A stretch of 64,000 bases of DNA from Meghimatium bilineatum (GCA_034231615.1 CM067307.1:2910647-2974646), one strand, 5' to 3'. Positions 22,791 through 33,924 are shown, counted from the first letter of the stretch. Made by a program: numbers and translations. Notes: generated by a model from the letters alone, not told the origin.

Positions 22791-23159
22791 CAGACATAGT
22801 AATCTTAACCTAATCTCAATGTCAGGAATAACTCCTTGTTCACACAACCTTCGCAGCTACACACAGTAATAGTTTAGAGGATCTAATCTTTCTTTGGTCG
22901 TGTGTATGTGTGTGTGTGTGCGCGTGCGCTTGTGTACGCCCTCGTGCGCGAGTGCGTAGTTTTACTATTATTTGCTCCACTATAGGGTCCGGTCCACCAT
23001 TGGTTTTGGTACACATTTGCACAATTGGATATATTGGATACTTCGGAAATCGAACCAGTCATCTTTCAACTGTAAACTACCGTGTTACCGACTGAACAAA
23101 TCACATTCCTATAGAGGGAGCGAGAAGGAAAATCATTCGTATACATTTTAGCGTTTCAT

Positions 23160-23216
23160 AACACTCACAAATATCTGGAAGAGTTGATAACACTCACAAA
23201 TATCTGGAAGAGAGAA
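23160..23216. repeat. 29-bp duplication
   Basis: Cactcacaaatatctggaag ag at 23162 and 23191. Confidence 0.93.
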
Positions 23217-23589
23217 GATTATTTACAAGTACAATGTCTAAGAGATGAATGACTGTGGACAATATTTGTAAATAGAACATACTAGAAGCAGAAACAGTGA
23301 CAGATTCTTGATTAGACACTAGCATCACAGCATGTGAGGCACTCCCATAAGTGCTCCGCTCTCCATTGCAGCAGCCATCCCAGTGTATGTAGACTCAGAG
23401 TCCCGGTCAGGTGTTGATTGTGTGATCTTCGGGACTTTCCTAAAATAAAAGAAATACGTTTCATTCCCTCCTCCCCTCCTTAACTCACATAACATGGGTT
23501 TTTTTTAAACCATGATTTAATCCCCATCTACCATAGTCACACCGTATATGTTCTTATGTAACGTATGTTGTCTGTTGTTTTATTGTTAT

Positions 23590-23800
23590 GATGAATGATT
23601 GTTTTCGAAACGTCGCCTTTCGTTCTTTCTTGTTGCTGGTATACTTCGTTTATGAATATTGGCAGCACTGACACATATTTCCGTTTATCTTGTTTTGCCC
23701 TGTGTTACTCCAGCCATCATGTGTCCTGTATCGATGTCGTTTCCCGAGACTGGTTATTTTATCTTGTAAGGAGGGTGGTTGCATGATAAGGGATTAATCC
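23590..23800 (+). mobile_element. Penelope-like remnant
   Basis: The core ttttcgaaacgtcgcctttc is followed by catatttccgtttatcttgt, ccctgtgttactccagcc and tgtttcccgaga-type sequence. The same order follows the right arm of the 16.1-16.6 kb palindrome (tatttccgttcatc, ccttgtgttaccccagc), which confirms common origin. Confidence 0.65.
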
Positions 23801-23859
23801 CTCTTTGAAATAAGGCACGCACTGTCAACCGTGGACGCTAGCCGTATCATGGTTATATC

Positions 23860-24385
23860 AGAAAGAAGAATCAACCACTTCCACCAAAGCTGCTTTCGTA
23901 AGATATGCAGCATCCATTGATGGAATAAAATAGCAGACAGTGAAGTACTGACGAATTATAAGTCTGTAAGCATACATACAATGTTGACGAACGTGCAGAC
24001 ACGCTGCGAAGGAAACATGGTCCGCTTGAGGGATCATCGCCTACCAAATAAAGTTGTTATATGGAGAACCCCAGATTTGCTCACGCAAGACAGGAAGATA
24101 GAAGCGTTTTAAAGTCACTCTTAAGACATCGCTGACTCACTTTAAAATATACACACATTCGTGGGAGAATCTTGCACAAGACAGATCTAGACAGAATCAA
24201 GAGTGGTGTAGCTGCTGCAGAAAACCTCAGACATCAAGCTGCGTGACAAAAACGCGCTAGAAGAAAGACGAGCTGCTTAATGTTCCACAGACTCCTCTCA
24301 CATATGCCCAGAGTGTGGTAGACAATTTCAGGCACGCATAGGACTCATGTCACAGTCGGGCAAACAGCAGACATGATCATCTTCA
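23860..24385 (+). pseudogene. LINE C-terminal remnant with terminal zinc finger
   Basis: The plus-strand translation, with stops, reads FHQSCFRKICSI, KIADSEVLTNYKSVSIHTML, MVRLRDHRLPNKVV and, at the end, CPECGRQFQARIGLMSHSR. This is the usual order in LINE tails of the type FH-R-LRKI...W.DKI.NTEVL...I..ML.....GH..RM.D.RLPK..LYGEL...CP.CGR.F.ARIGL.SH-R. Confidence 0.8.
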
Positions 24386-24589
24386 TGATAATCCTAGTAG
24401 AACTGAATGGTTATCGTCGACTTGGACGGGCGAACAGCATATCAGGCAAATTCTAACTTTGATCGCGGCATTTCTTCGTGTCAAGAATCATGCATGGAGA
24501 ATTTTAGTTTTGTCACAGCAGCCGTCACGACAGCGTCGTATGGTCAAATGGTACATTTTACATCTCAAAGATAATATTCCATTCATATG

Positions 24590-24745
24590 TCGAAGATGAA
24601 TGTGTCGGACCATTGTAACAAATAAAACGGCGACACAATACATTTTCATTCTCGAGATTACATTCTGCGGGAAATCTAGTAGGATCATTGTCCTGCTGCA
24701 AGAGAGATCCAGAGGGATTTGAGAATGAAAACTGAAGAAGAACAC
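24590..24745 (+). mobile_element. Repeat A copy (3' half)
   Basis: Cgaagatgaatgtgtcggac, aataaaacggcgacacaata, aaatctagtaggatcattgt, then gagggatttgagaatgaaaa and ctgaagaagaac. The subfamily with the internal ctagtaggac..tgtcctgcta hairpin. Confidence 0.75.
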
Positions 24746-25479
24746 TCAAATCCCAACTGTAATTTCAATCCGCGACATTCCAATTGCGAGACCGGGTATC
24801 TAATCATTTGACCACGCATTCTTGATGTATGGCCATTAAAAAATAATGGAAGGTGTAGCTCAGGTAATCCTGTCAGAATTTCCTTCTTGGTGGACGAGGA
24901 AGGAAGTTAGAGTATCGGTAACTATTGCCGTGTTGGGGATTATCTGAAATCTCTGCGTGACACACGTTATAATCAATACAGCTTTTAGCAAAACCTTTGG
25001 GCGTATTTCATGTTCTTCCGATGTTGATGTTTATAAATAGGGGGAAATAATCCTAGGAGATTGCCGATAAAAGGAGATAGAGAGAAATAGGAGAGGAGAG
25101 AAAGAGAGAGAGAGAGAGAGATGTGAATAATGCAATTTTAGCTTGAGAAAGACAGAGGGATGCTAGAGACTTCATGTGTTCAGGTATTGACTAGACAGAA
25201 AGTTGAACAAATAATACCAACACTGACCTAACATATATGTTGTAAGAAGCGACTATGGTGGTTCGCGAACTCGGGGTTTGGGGTTGGTGTTGATTAAGAA
25301 CAAGATGGAGTTATGTCTGTAAAATGTTGACATCACAAAGTAATGTTCAACATAAATATCAAACTGATTTTTGTGGCTTATTTTTTTGGGTTGGCGGGTG
25401 GGAGGATTTATATGGTTAGTGCATGCTCGAACTTCAGTAAAGATCAGAGTACAGATAGTAAACGTGACCTGAAAGGCTG

Positions 25480-25640
25480 ATTTATTATTTCCGCACATTT
25501 CATTGGTCGGTATTATTTTCTTGGAATGCGACTCCAAGTGTTGAATAGTCAGTTCAAGGAAAAATACAACAATAATACGTCACGAATGAAGGCTTGTTTA
25601 CTTTCTGTATAGATATCCTGACCCCTAGAGTCTTGCTTTA
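25480..25640. mobile_element. Foldback family F copy
   Basis: Tattatttccgcacatttca ttggtc at the left, central aatgcgactccaagtg, and caacaataatacgtcacgaa with ggcttgtttactttc at the right. Confidence 0.6.
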
Positions 25641-25886
25641 TGGGTGTCCCAATGTTTTATTTTCAAATCTGATGACCCTGCTGTTGTGACACCTGTTGAG
25701 CGACTGACGACCAGACAAGCGTGACACAGTCTCAATCATGTGTTAGATGTCCGCTAGTTTTTTTATAATTTTAAATAATACATGAAGTGCATATGGATAT
25801 GTGCCGGTTCACGTGGATATGTGCCCGGTTTACGTGAATATGTGCCAGTTTCGTAAGTGCTAATTCTGTGGCATAAGGTGTCGCGT

Positions 25887-26288
25887 GCTAGTTATGTGAC
25901 AAAGGTCACATGTACTGGTTCTGTGACAATAGTTGTCAGAAGTGCTGGTTCTGTGGCAATAATTGTTAGAAGTGCTGGTTCTGTGGCAATAGTTGTCAGA
26001 AGTGCTGGTTCTGTGGCAATAGTTGTTAGAAGTGCTGGTTCGGTGGCAATAATTGTCAGAAGTGCTGGTTCTGTGGCAATGGTTGTCAGAAGTGCTGGTT
26101 CTGTGACAATAATTGTCAGAAGTGCCGGTTCTGTGGCAATAGTTGTTAGAAGTGCTGGTTCTGTGGCAATAGTTGTTAGAAGTGCTGGTTCTGTGGCAAT
26201 AATTGTCAGATGTACTGGTTCTGTGGGAATGGTTTTCAGAAGTGCTGGCTGTGTGGCAATAGTTGTCAGAAATGCTGGTTCTGTCGCA
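25887..26288. repeat. 30-bp tandem repeat, about 13 copies
   Basis: Unit gttctgtggcaatagttgtc agaagtgctg. One frame stays open through it (AGSVAIVVRS repeats), which follows from the unit length. Confidence 0.96.
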
Positions 26289-26318
26289 AATAAGCTAACA
26301 TAGTATAATAACTGCGCA

Positions 26319-26580
26319 TGGGATCTCCCTGACGTAGTGGTTAAGCTGTTCGCTTTGTGTTCAAGAGGTCACGGGTTCGAATCCGGTTCGTATTCGTCTT
26401 GTTTATAAGGTGGATTTTTTTGGAGATCCCTGTGAATTATCACTTCGAAATACGGAGTTACGTGCTATGAGTGGTACTCTCGGAAGGCGGGGTGCCGCTT
26501 CGTTGAGAGTGACGGAGTACATATGGGAAACCGAGTACAGTGAAGTCAATCTTCTACGGCTTTTAAACCCCTTTAAGTTG
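26319..26580 (+). mobile_element. tRNA-derived SINE, family S, best copy
   Basis: Clear RNA polymerase III boxes: A-box gacgtagtggttaagctg (about 26331) and B-box gggttcgaatcc (26373-26384). The body carries tttggagatccctgtgaa, gagttacgtgctatgagtgg and cggggtgccgcttcgttga. It directly follows a 30-bp tandem array. This is not a functional tRNA gene: there is no acceptor-stem pairing across the body. Confidence 0.85.
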
Positions 26581-26717
26581 AGCATATAAGCTAACTTTTA
26601 CTGTTGTTGAAATGTTTTAGATTATTTCATGTAGCGGAACTGCTTCAAGTTTTCAGCTGAAGCTTGTCACTGTTTTCATTAATCCAAGTTGGGTCACGTT
26701 TCCAGTAGAGTTCGTGT

Positions 26718-26870
26718 GTGTTCATTCTCAAACTCCCGCTGGGTCTCTCTTGTATCAGGACAATGGTTCTACTAGATTTCCAATAGGATGTAGTCCATAG
26801 AATGGAAATGCGTTGTCTCGCTGTTTTATTTATGCAAATGTCCCGACACATCACCTTTCGGCGAAAGGCA
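26718..26870 (-). mobile_element. Repeat A copy (3' half)
   Basis: Plus-strand attctcaaactcccgctggg, tatcaggacaatggttctac, atggaaatgcgttgtctcgc, gttttatttatgcaaatg. Same subfamily as 24590-24745. Confidence 0.75.
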
Positions 26871-26960
26871 GAGTTGAAATCAACAGATCTACATCTCGTG
26901 TCTTATTGCACATAATAAGTACATTAATTGTTTCAATCCCAAAACATCTGTCTATCTCAT

Positions 26961-27736
26961 TTATTTATTTCCCTTGGTTATGCTTATCAGACTTCTTCTT
27001 CTTCTTCTTTCGTTCACCTGAAACATGTCTATATCTGTAATTCTGTCTCCTGAATAAAACTCACTGTCTTTTGTAGTTCATACAGTGTCCCATAGAGCTT
27101 TGATTCCAGTGTTGTTTCCTCTGGCCAATGTCTGCCTCAGCGTTTCATGCTCAGAACACTCTTGAAGTATATGTTTGGCACTCTGTGCTGCATGTCCATA
27201 TGTACAGATGGCCGTGTTGCCAATATTGAACCTTGTATACATGTGACTGCGGAGATGTCCTGTTCTGAGACGTAGAATTATAACTTGTTCTGATCTCTTC
27301 ATAATGTGATAGTCATCTTGTGTTGGTGTTTGTGGCTTTCTTATTGACTTGATCATCTGTTTTTTCTGATGGTAGGTGATTGGTATATCTGGTTGGTCTT
27401 CGGCAGCACCTCCCTTAGCCAGTTGGTCTGCTTTTTCATTTCCTGGTATTCCACAGTGAGAGGGTATCCACTGCATGGTTACCCTATAGTGGTACAACAA
27501 TTCGCTAAGTAGTTTTTTCAAGTCTGTTAGTTTTTCAGACCGGAGAGCTTGAAGCACTGACCTTGCAGCTTATCAGACAACTTGTATTTATTAATTAATT
27601 TAAATATTAATTTTTTAGGGTCAGGGTTAGGAGAGTTGTGTTTTACATAACTAACCGTAACCATAAATAAATAAATGTTTAAATTTAAAGAAAAATGATA
27701 AAGATAAACTGTTAAACATAGCCAAGGGAAATAATC
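26961..27736. mobile_element. Palindromic element with telomere-like centre, copy 2, split by a LINE
   Basis: Without the LINE at 26993-27567, the left arm (ttatttatttcccttggtta, tgcttatcagac) pairs with the right arm (ctgttaaacatagccaaggg aaataat at about 27707-27736). The centre has ttagggtcagggttagg (27615-27631) facing ataactaaccgtaacc (about 27647-27662). The telomere-like units are more mutated than in copy 1. Confidence 0.75.
26993..27567 (-). mobile_element. LINE 3' end with RNase H fragment, 11-bp target-site duplication
   Basis: A minus-strand frame of 159 residues (27078-27557) contains the RNase H end MQWIPSHCGIPGNEKADQLA, then ILRLRTGHLRSHMYTRFNIG and the degraded Cys/His tail SAKHILQECSEHE. 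The 11-mer gcttatcagac lies at 26982-26992 and 27568-27578. The 3' end (left side) is a (TTC)n/(GAA)n tail directly next to the duplication. It is the same LINE family as 12125-14027. The target was a palindromic element with telomere-like motifs, described separately. Confidence 0.9.
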
Positions 27737-28206
27737 AAATGTAGGAACATGTTGTGGGATTGGACCCATGAATGTTATATATATCTTGCGCAATTTGAAG
27801 CACACTGCTTCTTTTACCCTACGTCGCCCTCTCTGCCTTACCTTGATCTTGAATCACCCAAGGAAGTCTCCCACCGCTCCCAGGGGGACATTTTTTCTCA
27901 CTTTAAAAATTTCTGATCTAATCTCTTCATTGGCCGCTAACATAACCATTTGTTCTGATTGCCACACATGGTGTTTAGAAAATGAGGGGATTAAGTCCGA
28001 AAGGTTCTACTTTAGTACAGAACCAGGAACTCTTGTATTGGTTGCACGACATAATATGCCGAGATTCAGGACAGAGGAGAAATAAAATACGTTCGTGTAA
28101 CTACGATGTGCGATCAATAAAATATATTACAACCAGTTGTAGTACAAGAATATTCAAGCAGGAATCATGAAGATAAATGACAAACATTCTGAAGACTGTC
28201 GGTAAG

Positions 28207-28344
28207 TGAACCAGATCCGTTCTAGCGGCACCGAATCACCTTGCAACTCAAGTGAAGAGGGTTTCTGCACTTGACCAACCACGTGAAAAACCTGTTTACT
28301 TGAGTTGCAAGGCGATTCTGTGCTGCTAGAACGGAACTGGTTTG
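28207..28344. repeat. 138-bp palindrome
   Basis: The left arm gaaccagatccgttctagcg, gcaccgaatcaccttgcaac pairs with the right arm gttgcaaggcgattctgtgc, tgctagaacggaactggttt. The loop is about 40 bp. No coding content. Confidence 0.85.
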
Positions 28345-28377
28345 ATTCCCGTCAGCATTTAAGATATTTTTGTAGTA

Positions 28378-28830
28378 TAAGAGCAGCAGCAACAGCACGC
28401 TCAATAACAATACCAGCACAGACATTATCATCAACACAACAGCAAGATCAATAACATCATCAACAGCAGGAGCAACTGCAACGATGAGAAGAGCAACAAC
28501 AGAGTAGCAACATTAGCTATAATATTAGAAACAACAGCATCGCTAACAACGACGACGACAACAATAACAATAACATCTAGAAAAACAGCAACAATAACAC
28601 CACCAATTGCAGCGACGAGAATAATAGCAGCTGTCGTCAACAACGGCTACGGCAACAACTTCAGGAACAACAACAATGAAGATGACTACAACATCAGTAA
28701 CGACGATGACAACAGCCACACAAATACCGGTGATGAGAACACTAACAGCAATAATAACGACGACAGCGACGACAACATCACCAGCAGTAACGACAAGGCC
28801 AGTAACAGCAACCTCACATATTATACACTC
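28378..28830. repeat. Imperfect (AAC/GAC/CAG)n trinucleotide-rich tract
   Basis: About 450 bp made mostly of aac, aat, gac, cag and atc triplets in changing order, directly right of the 28.2-kb palindrome. No T-rich patches on this strand. Confidence 0.85.
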
Positions 28831-29454
28831 AGTCAGGAACTATCCAGGCAGATAGAGGTGGGTGATATGAGATGGTTTCCGTATCACGTTCTGCAAACAC
28901 GCCTTCTCGAATATAATGCGCATATTGAGTGCAGTTTGAGTTTAAATTGCAAAGATTATGTTATGCCAGGAATAGAACAATCTAATAGCATACTGCTCAC
29001 TCATGCAGGTTCTCGCTCTCACAGACGTGCAATCTGTGACGTCTTCCCTTGAATCCGGCCATGTTTTATTTTTATATTTCAAACCTCATTTTGTACATGT
29101 TTTTTAATCTCACACAGACGAACCATTTTGCAGCTTTGGTTTGTTTTAGAAAACAATTGACATAAATCTGTGCTAAATCTAGTGTTTATTGACATTTTCT
29201 GGCGAAGAGAAATGAAACGAAATCGGTGGTAATGTTCTCAGCAAGTTTCGTTCATACTTCAGTGCCAAGTTCTTGCGTGTTATAGTTGCTGATTCTATGC
29301 TGAAAAAGCCACGAGCTGCTGTTGAATGTGTTAGTTTATTTATGTCTGACTTGTTGAAGAAAATCAAAATGGTTTTTATGATCATTTTAAGGTGCCCATG
29401 CATAGAAAATAGGGTCAAATGATCAGTGTTGGGGACAACTTAACGTATTAAAGA

Positions 29455-29775
29455 TGTGATGGCTCGTGCAACACAATGCAATGAGGCGAAAAACAGAGAT
29501 ATGTATGGAATTTGTAGCAAAATATAAAACACACTAATTAAATCTACAGAAACAAATGACGTTTCGTCTAAACAAATCTTCATCAGGAGAAAAAAAAACG
29601 CAACACGAAATGATTTTATATTCATAATTCAAGAGAGGAGCAAAAGAAGATAATGGATAGAAGATGAGAGGAAAGAAGAGAAAGGAAACAAATATGGTAA
29701 TAACAGAACAGATAGTATAAGGAAAGGCAACATAGCAAGTATAACACGAAGAATTAAAAATATATTAAATACAGG
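29455..29775 (-). mobile_element. Penelope-like remnant with hammerhead-like core
   Basis: At 29558-29587 the minus strand reads CTGATGAAG, a short A/T loop, then ACGAAACGTC. Neighbouring sequence resembles the left arm of the 16.1-kb palindrome. The second arm is absent. Confidence 0.6.
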
Positions 29776-29907
29776 CATATAGATGCAACATACCGGTAAT
29801 TAGTAAACAAGGTTAGACGTGGGTACGACAGATCACATTGTATACATTTATTTTACATCCTTTTGTTGTACGAAGAGCAAAGCATTATCTTTCGATTTCC
29901 AACTCTC

Positions 29908-30160
29908 CTGTGTTGCTGGGGGCTCGAAAGTGGAGTCAATAATAGCAAAACTGTTTATCTTCCAAAGAAGCAGCCTACTAAGGAGGTTATGAGGTGGAGT
30001 TGGCTAACCTATCCCCAATAGGTCAAAATGAATCAGAGGTCATGTTGAATTCCGATGTGACAGGCCGAAAGGTGCAGCAAAACTGTAAACCATGGCACAA
30101 CTAATTCCTTTTCCGAACGGCAGGTCCTGCTAATCTTGAGGATTTTAGGAACGAATGCAG
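29908..30160 (+). mobile_element. Repeat A copy, near full length
   Basis: Gtgttgctgggggctcgaaa, agcctactaaggaggttatg, ggagttggctaacctatccc, tgacaggccgaaaggtgcag, then a degraded 3' end with aacgaatgcagaagaa. Confidence 0.75.
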
Positions 30161-30429
30161 AAGAAAAAAAATTAATACTCCGGATAGTGTGAACAGACCT
30201 AGAAGTTGTACATACAGAGAGTTTCGAGGTTGTACACACTGAGAGTTTAGAATTAGTGATACTCGTATATTTGTAGACGTAGTCAAATAAGACTGCCATG
30301 TTTCCGAAAGTTTGAGTTCTAAGGGCGACTTGAAGAAAATCGTACAGTACATTAATTTATGTTGTCTTTGGTCGCAGTATCACGACAATAGGAAGCATAT
30401 ATTTTTTAAAGCAAACAAACAAGGGCTCA

Positions 30430-30668
30430 AAAGGCGTAGAATATTGACTATACTGTATTCGAGTTACTCCATATGCACGCTGTCCCTTTCAACAAAGCGC
30501 ACGCCGCCTGCCAAGAGTACCACTTATTGCACGTAACTCCGTAGCTGCAAACCATAATCCTCAGCAGTCTCCAAAAAATAATTCTTTATAAAGAATATTT
30601 CATGTTTTTAACCCGTGACCTCTTGAGCATAGAGCGAACAGCTTAACCACTGCGCCAGGGAGATTCCC
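30430..30668 (-). mobile_element. tRNA-derived SINE, family S
   Basis: The minus strand begins CTCCCTGGCGCAGTGGTTAA GCTGTTCGCT, then a GTCACGGGTT B-box start, and ends near 30430 with the ttctacgcc-type 3' end (ggcgtagaatattgac on the plus strand). Confidence 0.8.
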
Positions 30669-30749
30669 AACGGAAATAAACTATTTTACTAGTTTCGTAT
30701 AGGTGATTGCGCTACAGGGAAAAATGCTTGTGTCTTTTGCATCATAGAG

Positions 30750-31440
30750 TGCGAGATATTAGCGCTGTAAAACATGAGCTAACGATATTAGCGTTGTAAC
30801 AGAGATTTGAAAATATTAGCGCTGTAACACATGAGCTAACGATATTAGCGTTGTAACAGATGTGAAAATATTGGCGCTGTAAAACATGAGCTAACGATAT
30901 TAGCGCTGTAACACATGAGCTAACGATATTAGCGTTGTAACACATGAGCTAACGATATTAGCGTTGTAACAGAGATTTGAAAATATTAGCGCTGTAACAC
31001 ATGAGCTAACGATATTAGCGTTGTAACAGATGTGAAAATATTGGCGCTGTAAAACATGAGCTAACGATATTAGCGCTGTAACACATGAGCTAACGATATT
31101 AGCGTTGTAACACATGAGCTAACGATATTAGCGTTGTAACAGAAATTTGAAAATATTAGCGCTGTAACACATGAGCTAACGATATTAGCGTTGTAACAGA
31201 TATGAAAATATTGGCGCTGTAAAACATGAGCTAACGATATTAGCGCTGTAACACATGAGCTAACGATATTAGCGTTGTAACACATGATCTAACGATATTA
31301 ACGTTGTAACAGAAATTTGAAAATATTAGCGCTGTAACACATGATCTAACGATATTAGCGCTGTAACACATGAGCTAACGATATTAGCGTTGTAAAAGAG
31401 AGTGGAATATATTAACATTGTAACACAGACTGGGAGATAT
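30750..31440. repeat. 29-bp repeat with 170-bp higher-order period
   Basis: Basic unit gatattagcgctgtaacaca tgagctaac, with variants (gcgttgtaac; tttgaaaatattagc; tgtgaaaatattggc) in a fixed order that repeats every 170 bp at least three times (identical frames at 30900, 31070 and shifted by 170). Confidence 0.93.
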
Positions 31441-31900
31441 TTACTGTGTAACACAGAGTGGATGTTATCACCGTTGATATTCCCTGTTATTATATTCCCT
31501 GATATTCCCTGTTGATATTACACAGTCATAACACAGCCGAGGCCACACATCTGGCGATAGAACGCAAGCTCGAGATTAAATCACCCCTACGCTTAACGGC
31601 AAGAGTGGATCACAAACCATCTGGGGAAAGACAATAGACAAAAAAAATTCCCTGTTGCTTTCTGGATAGAACAGCAAGCTATTGTGACATTCTTAGTGAT
31701 TTAAAAGCAGAACGCATCTGTGTGTGTGTGTGTGTGTGCGTGTGTGTGTGTGTGGCTTTTTCTGTCAATATTGCACGCTGCACATTATCACATGAAAGTA
31801 ATGCAATCACATCACAGAGCGTTACGTCGTCGACACACAGAGCTTCACGAAACTGTCGCTTCATGAAATCTACAGATGATTGACATCATTTGCGCACACA
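31441..31900. other. No gene recognised
   Basis: Small ttccctgttgatattac duplications (31480-31520) and a TG microsatellite only. Confidence 0.5.
31720..31757. repeat. (TG)n microsatellite
   Basis: Tgtgtgtg with one c interruption. Confidence 0.95.
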
Positions 31901-32050
31901 GGTCCACCGAAGACGGATGTGTCGGACCATTGGTGCAAATAAAACGGTGACATAACGCATTTCCATTCTACGTACTATATCCTGCTGGAAATATAGTAGC
32001 ATTATTGTCCTGCTACAGGAGAGAACTAGCGGAAGTTTTGAGAGATTTAA
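31901..32050 (+). mobile_element. Repeat A copy (3' half)
   Basis: Ggtccaccgaagacggatgt, aataaaacggtgacataacg, tatagtagcattattgtcct, ggaagttttgagagattt. Confidence 0.75.
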
Positions 32051-32465
32051 CACAAATGTTCTCCCTCAGACCTCACAATTGACACACAGTGTGGAACACT
32101 ACAATGGCTAATAAATGCACGCCAGATGAATCAATCAAGTGCCATGCCGAGCGATCATGTATCTCCACAACTCTTGTCTCTTGTGTTGTTAATAAGCTCA
32201 GTTGGTGACATCTGTATGCAGATACATGACATTTAAAAGAGATGGTTTCACAATCCGGTACCATCTCGTTGCATGAACAGTTTTGTGTTTTTATGTCTGG
32301 TTGGTATGTGTTTGGTAAGGTTCCTACTGGACATTAACGGGGAAAAAGTTATTGTTACTTTATTTCTGTGTGATAATAATTTCTCATTGCTATCATTTGT
32401 ACTATTGATTAGTTATATTAGTTACCAGTGACTATAATACATTATTATAATTGTTATCTCTTCTT

Positions 32466-32516
32466 AGCTTTATTACTGCGACATACTCCACCTTGTTGTA
32501 TATCATATGACAGTTT
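32466..32516. repeat. Single unit related to the 46-bp array at 11.26 kb
   Basis: Gctttattactgcgacatac, tccaccttgttgtatatcat, atgacagttttct; about 80% like the array unit and present only once. Confidence 0.75.
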
Positions 32517-32617
32517 TCTTTATTTATATTTGTGTTTTTTAGGGAAAGAGTGTCTGAAAATGTTTGACAGTTGTTGACAAGTGGGGGGGGGGGGGGGTGT
32601 AAGAATTTTGGCCAGAA

Positions 32618-32672
32618 AATTATTTGTTAATTATTTGTTAATTATTTGTTAATTATTTGTTAATTATTTGTG
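32618..32672. repeat. 11-bp tandem repeat x5
   Basis: Attatttgtta repeated; preceded by a G-run at about 32583-32597. Confidence 0.95.
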
Positions 32673-33803
32673 GATAGTTCCTACCAAATTATTATCAGAT
32701 GCGCTACTAAGTTATGTGCCTTGAGTGATGCACACAACATGCACCGAGCTGCTGCATTGAAACATTGTTCAGTAATATTGATACACGAGAGAGGATCACG
32801 AGTCTACATTCTAACACCGGGCGTGTTAGAAATAGAGACATGCTGATCCCACCTGCACACATTCCACATCATGTATTTTTCAAACACAGGAATAAGTACA
32901 AGAAAACCACGTGCTCTCACAGATCGCATTTAAACACAGTAACCCAAGCCTAATCTTCTCAACCATTAACATAGTTAATACTGCACATCTTTCAAGGCTA
33001 TCATCCACACATAAGTGAGGCTGCTGTACACATGTATAACAATAGTACTGACATAAAACACAAAGTGTATCAACCGTACAATAAACGCACACACTATCAG
33101 ATTATATGGTATAGAAATAAAAATAAGTACAAAAGAGTATACGGGACAATTTCAACGTTACGACCTTAAGGTCTTTTCCAAGAAAACACAATATAAGCAG
33201 TTGTGTATACTGTTATTTGCATTTTGTCATACTCATAGTCGTAGTTTGATAGTCTGTACGTTCATTGTAAAGCTTATTGACCTTGTGTTTTACGTAAGTG
33301 CTATAGATAAGAATATACCCTGACGAGGCCGCGTCACATCCAGAATTATTGATATTGGTTCATGAATATCCTGAAGGGAATCGTATAGTTTATCATCCTA
33401 AAGTAATGTTACTGTTCCTTGACTGTCGAGGAAGAACGATGAAGGTTTCCTAACATTTCAAGACCCATTTAAACGTAATTTTTACCAGAAATAACACCTC
33501 TCTATAAAATCTTGTTTATTTCTTGGCTTGACGTCAGTAAAATGTTTATCTGCAGGTTTCATCAACATTCCTCGTTTTTTAAGCTGCATGTGGCGTTCAT
33601 TTATCAGCAAGGAAATATGCCAATATGCTTGCTACCTGTGCTATGGAGGTTAATTACTTTGTGCTTCAGTGTTGGGAAGGTGACATAATACAAGTCAAGG
33701 TGATAGCTACACAGATTCTTCTTCTTTGTCAGTGATCCAATGACACCTTTACTTTTGTAGTCACTCATTGTCATGTATTGATATATGTAGGTGTTTGTCA
33801 GTT
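32673..33803. other. No gene recognised
   Basis: Apart from the Penelope-like piece at 33110-33205 nothing is recognised on either strand. Confidence 0.5.
33110..33205 (-). mobile_element. Penelope-like remnant
   Basis: Gacaatttcaacgttacgac then cttaaggtcttttccaag; minus-strand GGAAAAGACCTTAAGGTCGTAACGTTG. Similar flanks to 21545-21630. Confidence 0.5.
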
Positions 33804-33888
33804 GTTGCTTTGTTCCATATAGCGTGTTCCATTTCTCTGGTCTTGGTTGCTTTGTTCCATATAGCGTGTTCCATTTCTCTGGTCTTGG
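33804..33888. repeat. 42-bp duplication
   Basis: Gttgctttgttccatatagc, gtgttccatttctctggtct tg, twice. Confidence 0.95.
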
Positions 33889-33924
33889 AGGAAGAATACG
33901 CTTCCTGATATCCTGATCCAATGT

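Noticed and set aside
25857-26303. 148-residue frame with AGSVAIVVRS repeats
   Set aside because: Encoded by the 30-bp array and followed at once by a SINE; no gene structure.
26336-26400. Functional tRNA gene
   Set aside because: A- and B-boxes are present but the acceptor and anticodon stems do not close; it is the head of a SINE with copies elsewhere.
28431-28643. Minus-strand Val/Leu-rich frame as a membrane protein
   Set aside because: It is the reverse reading of the AAC/GAC trinucleotide tract.
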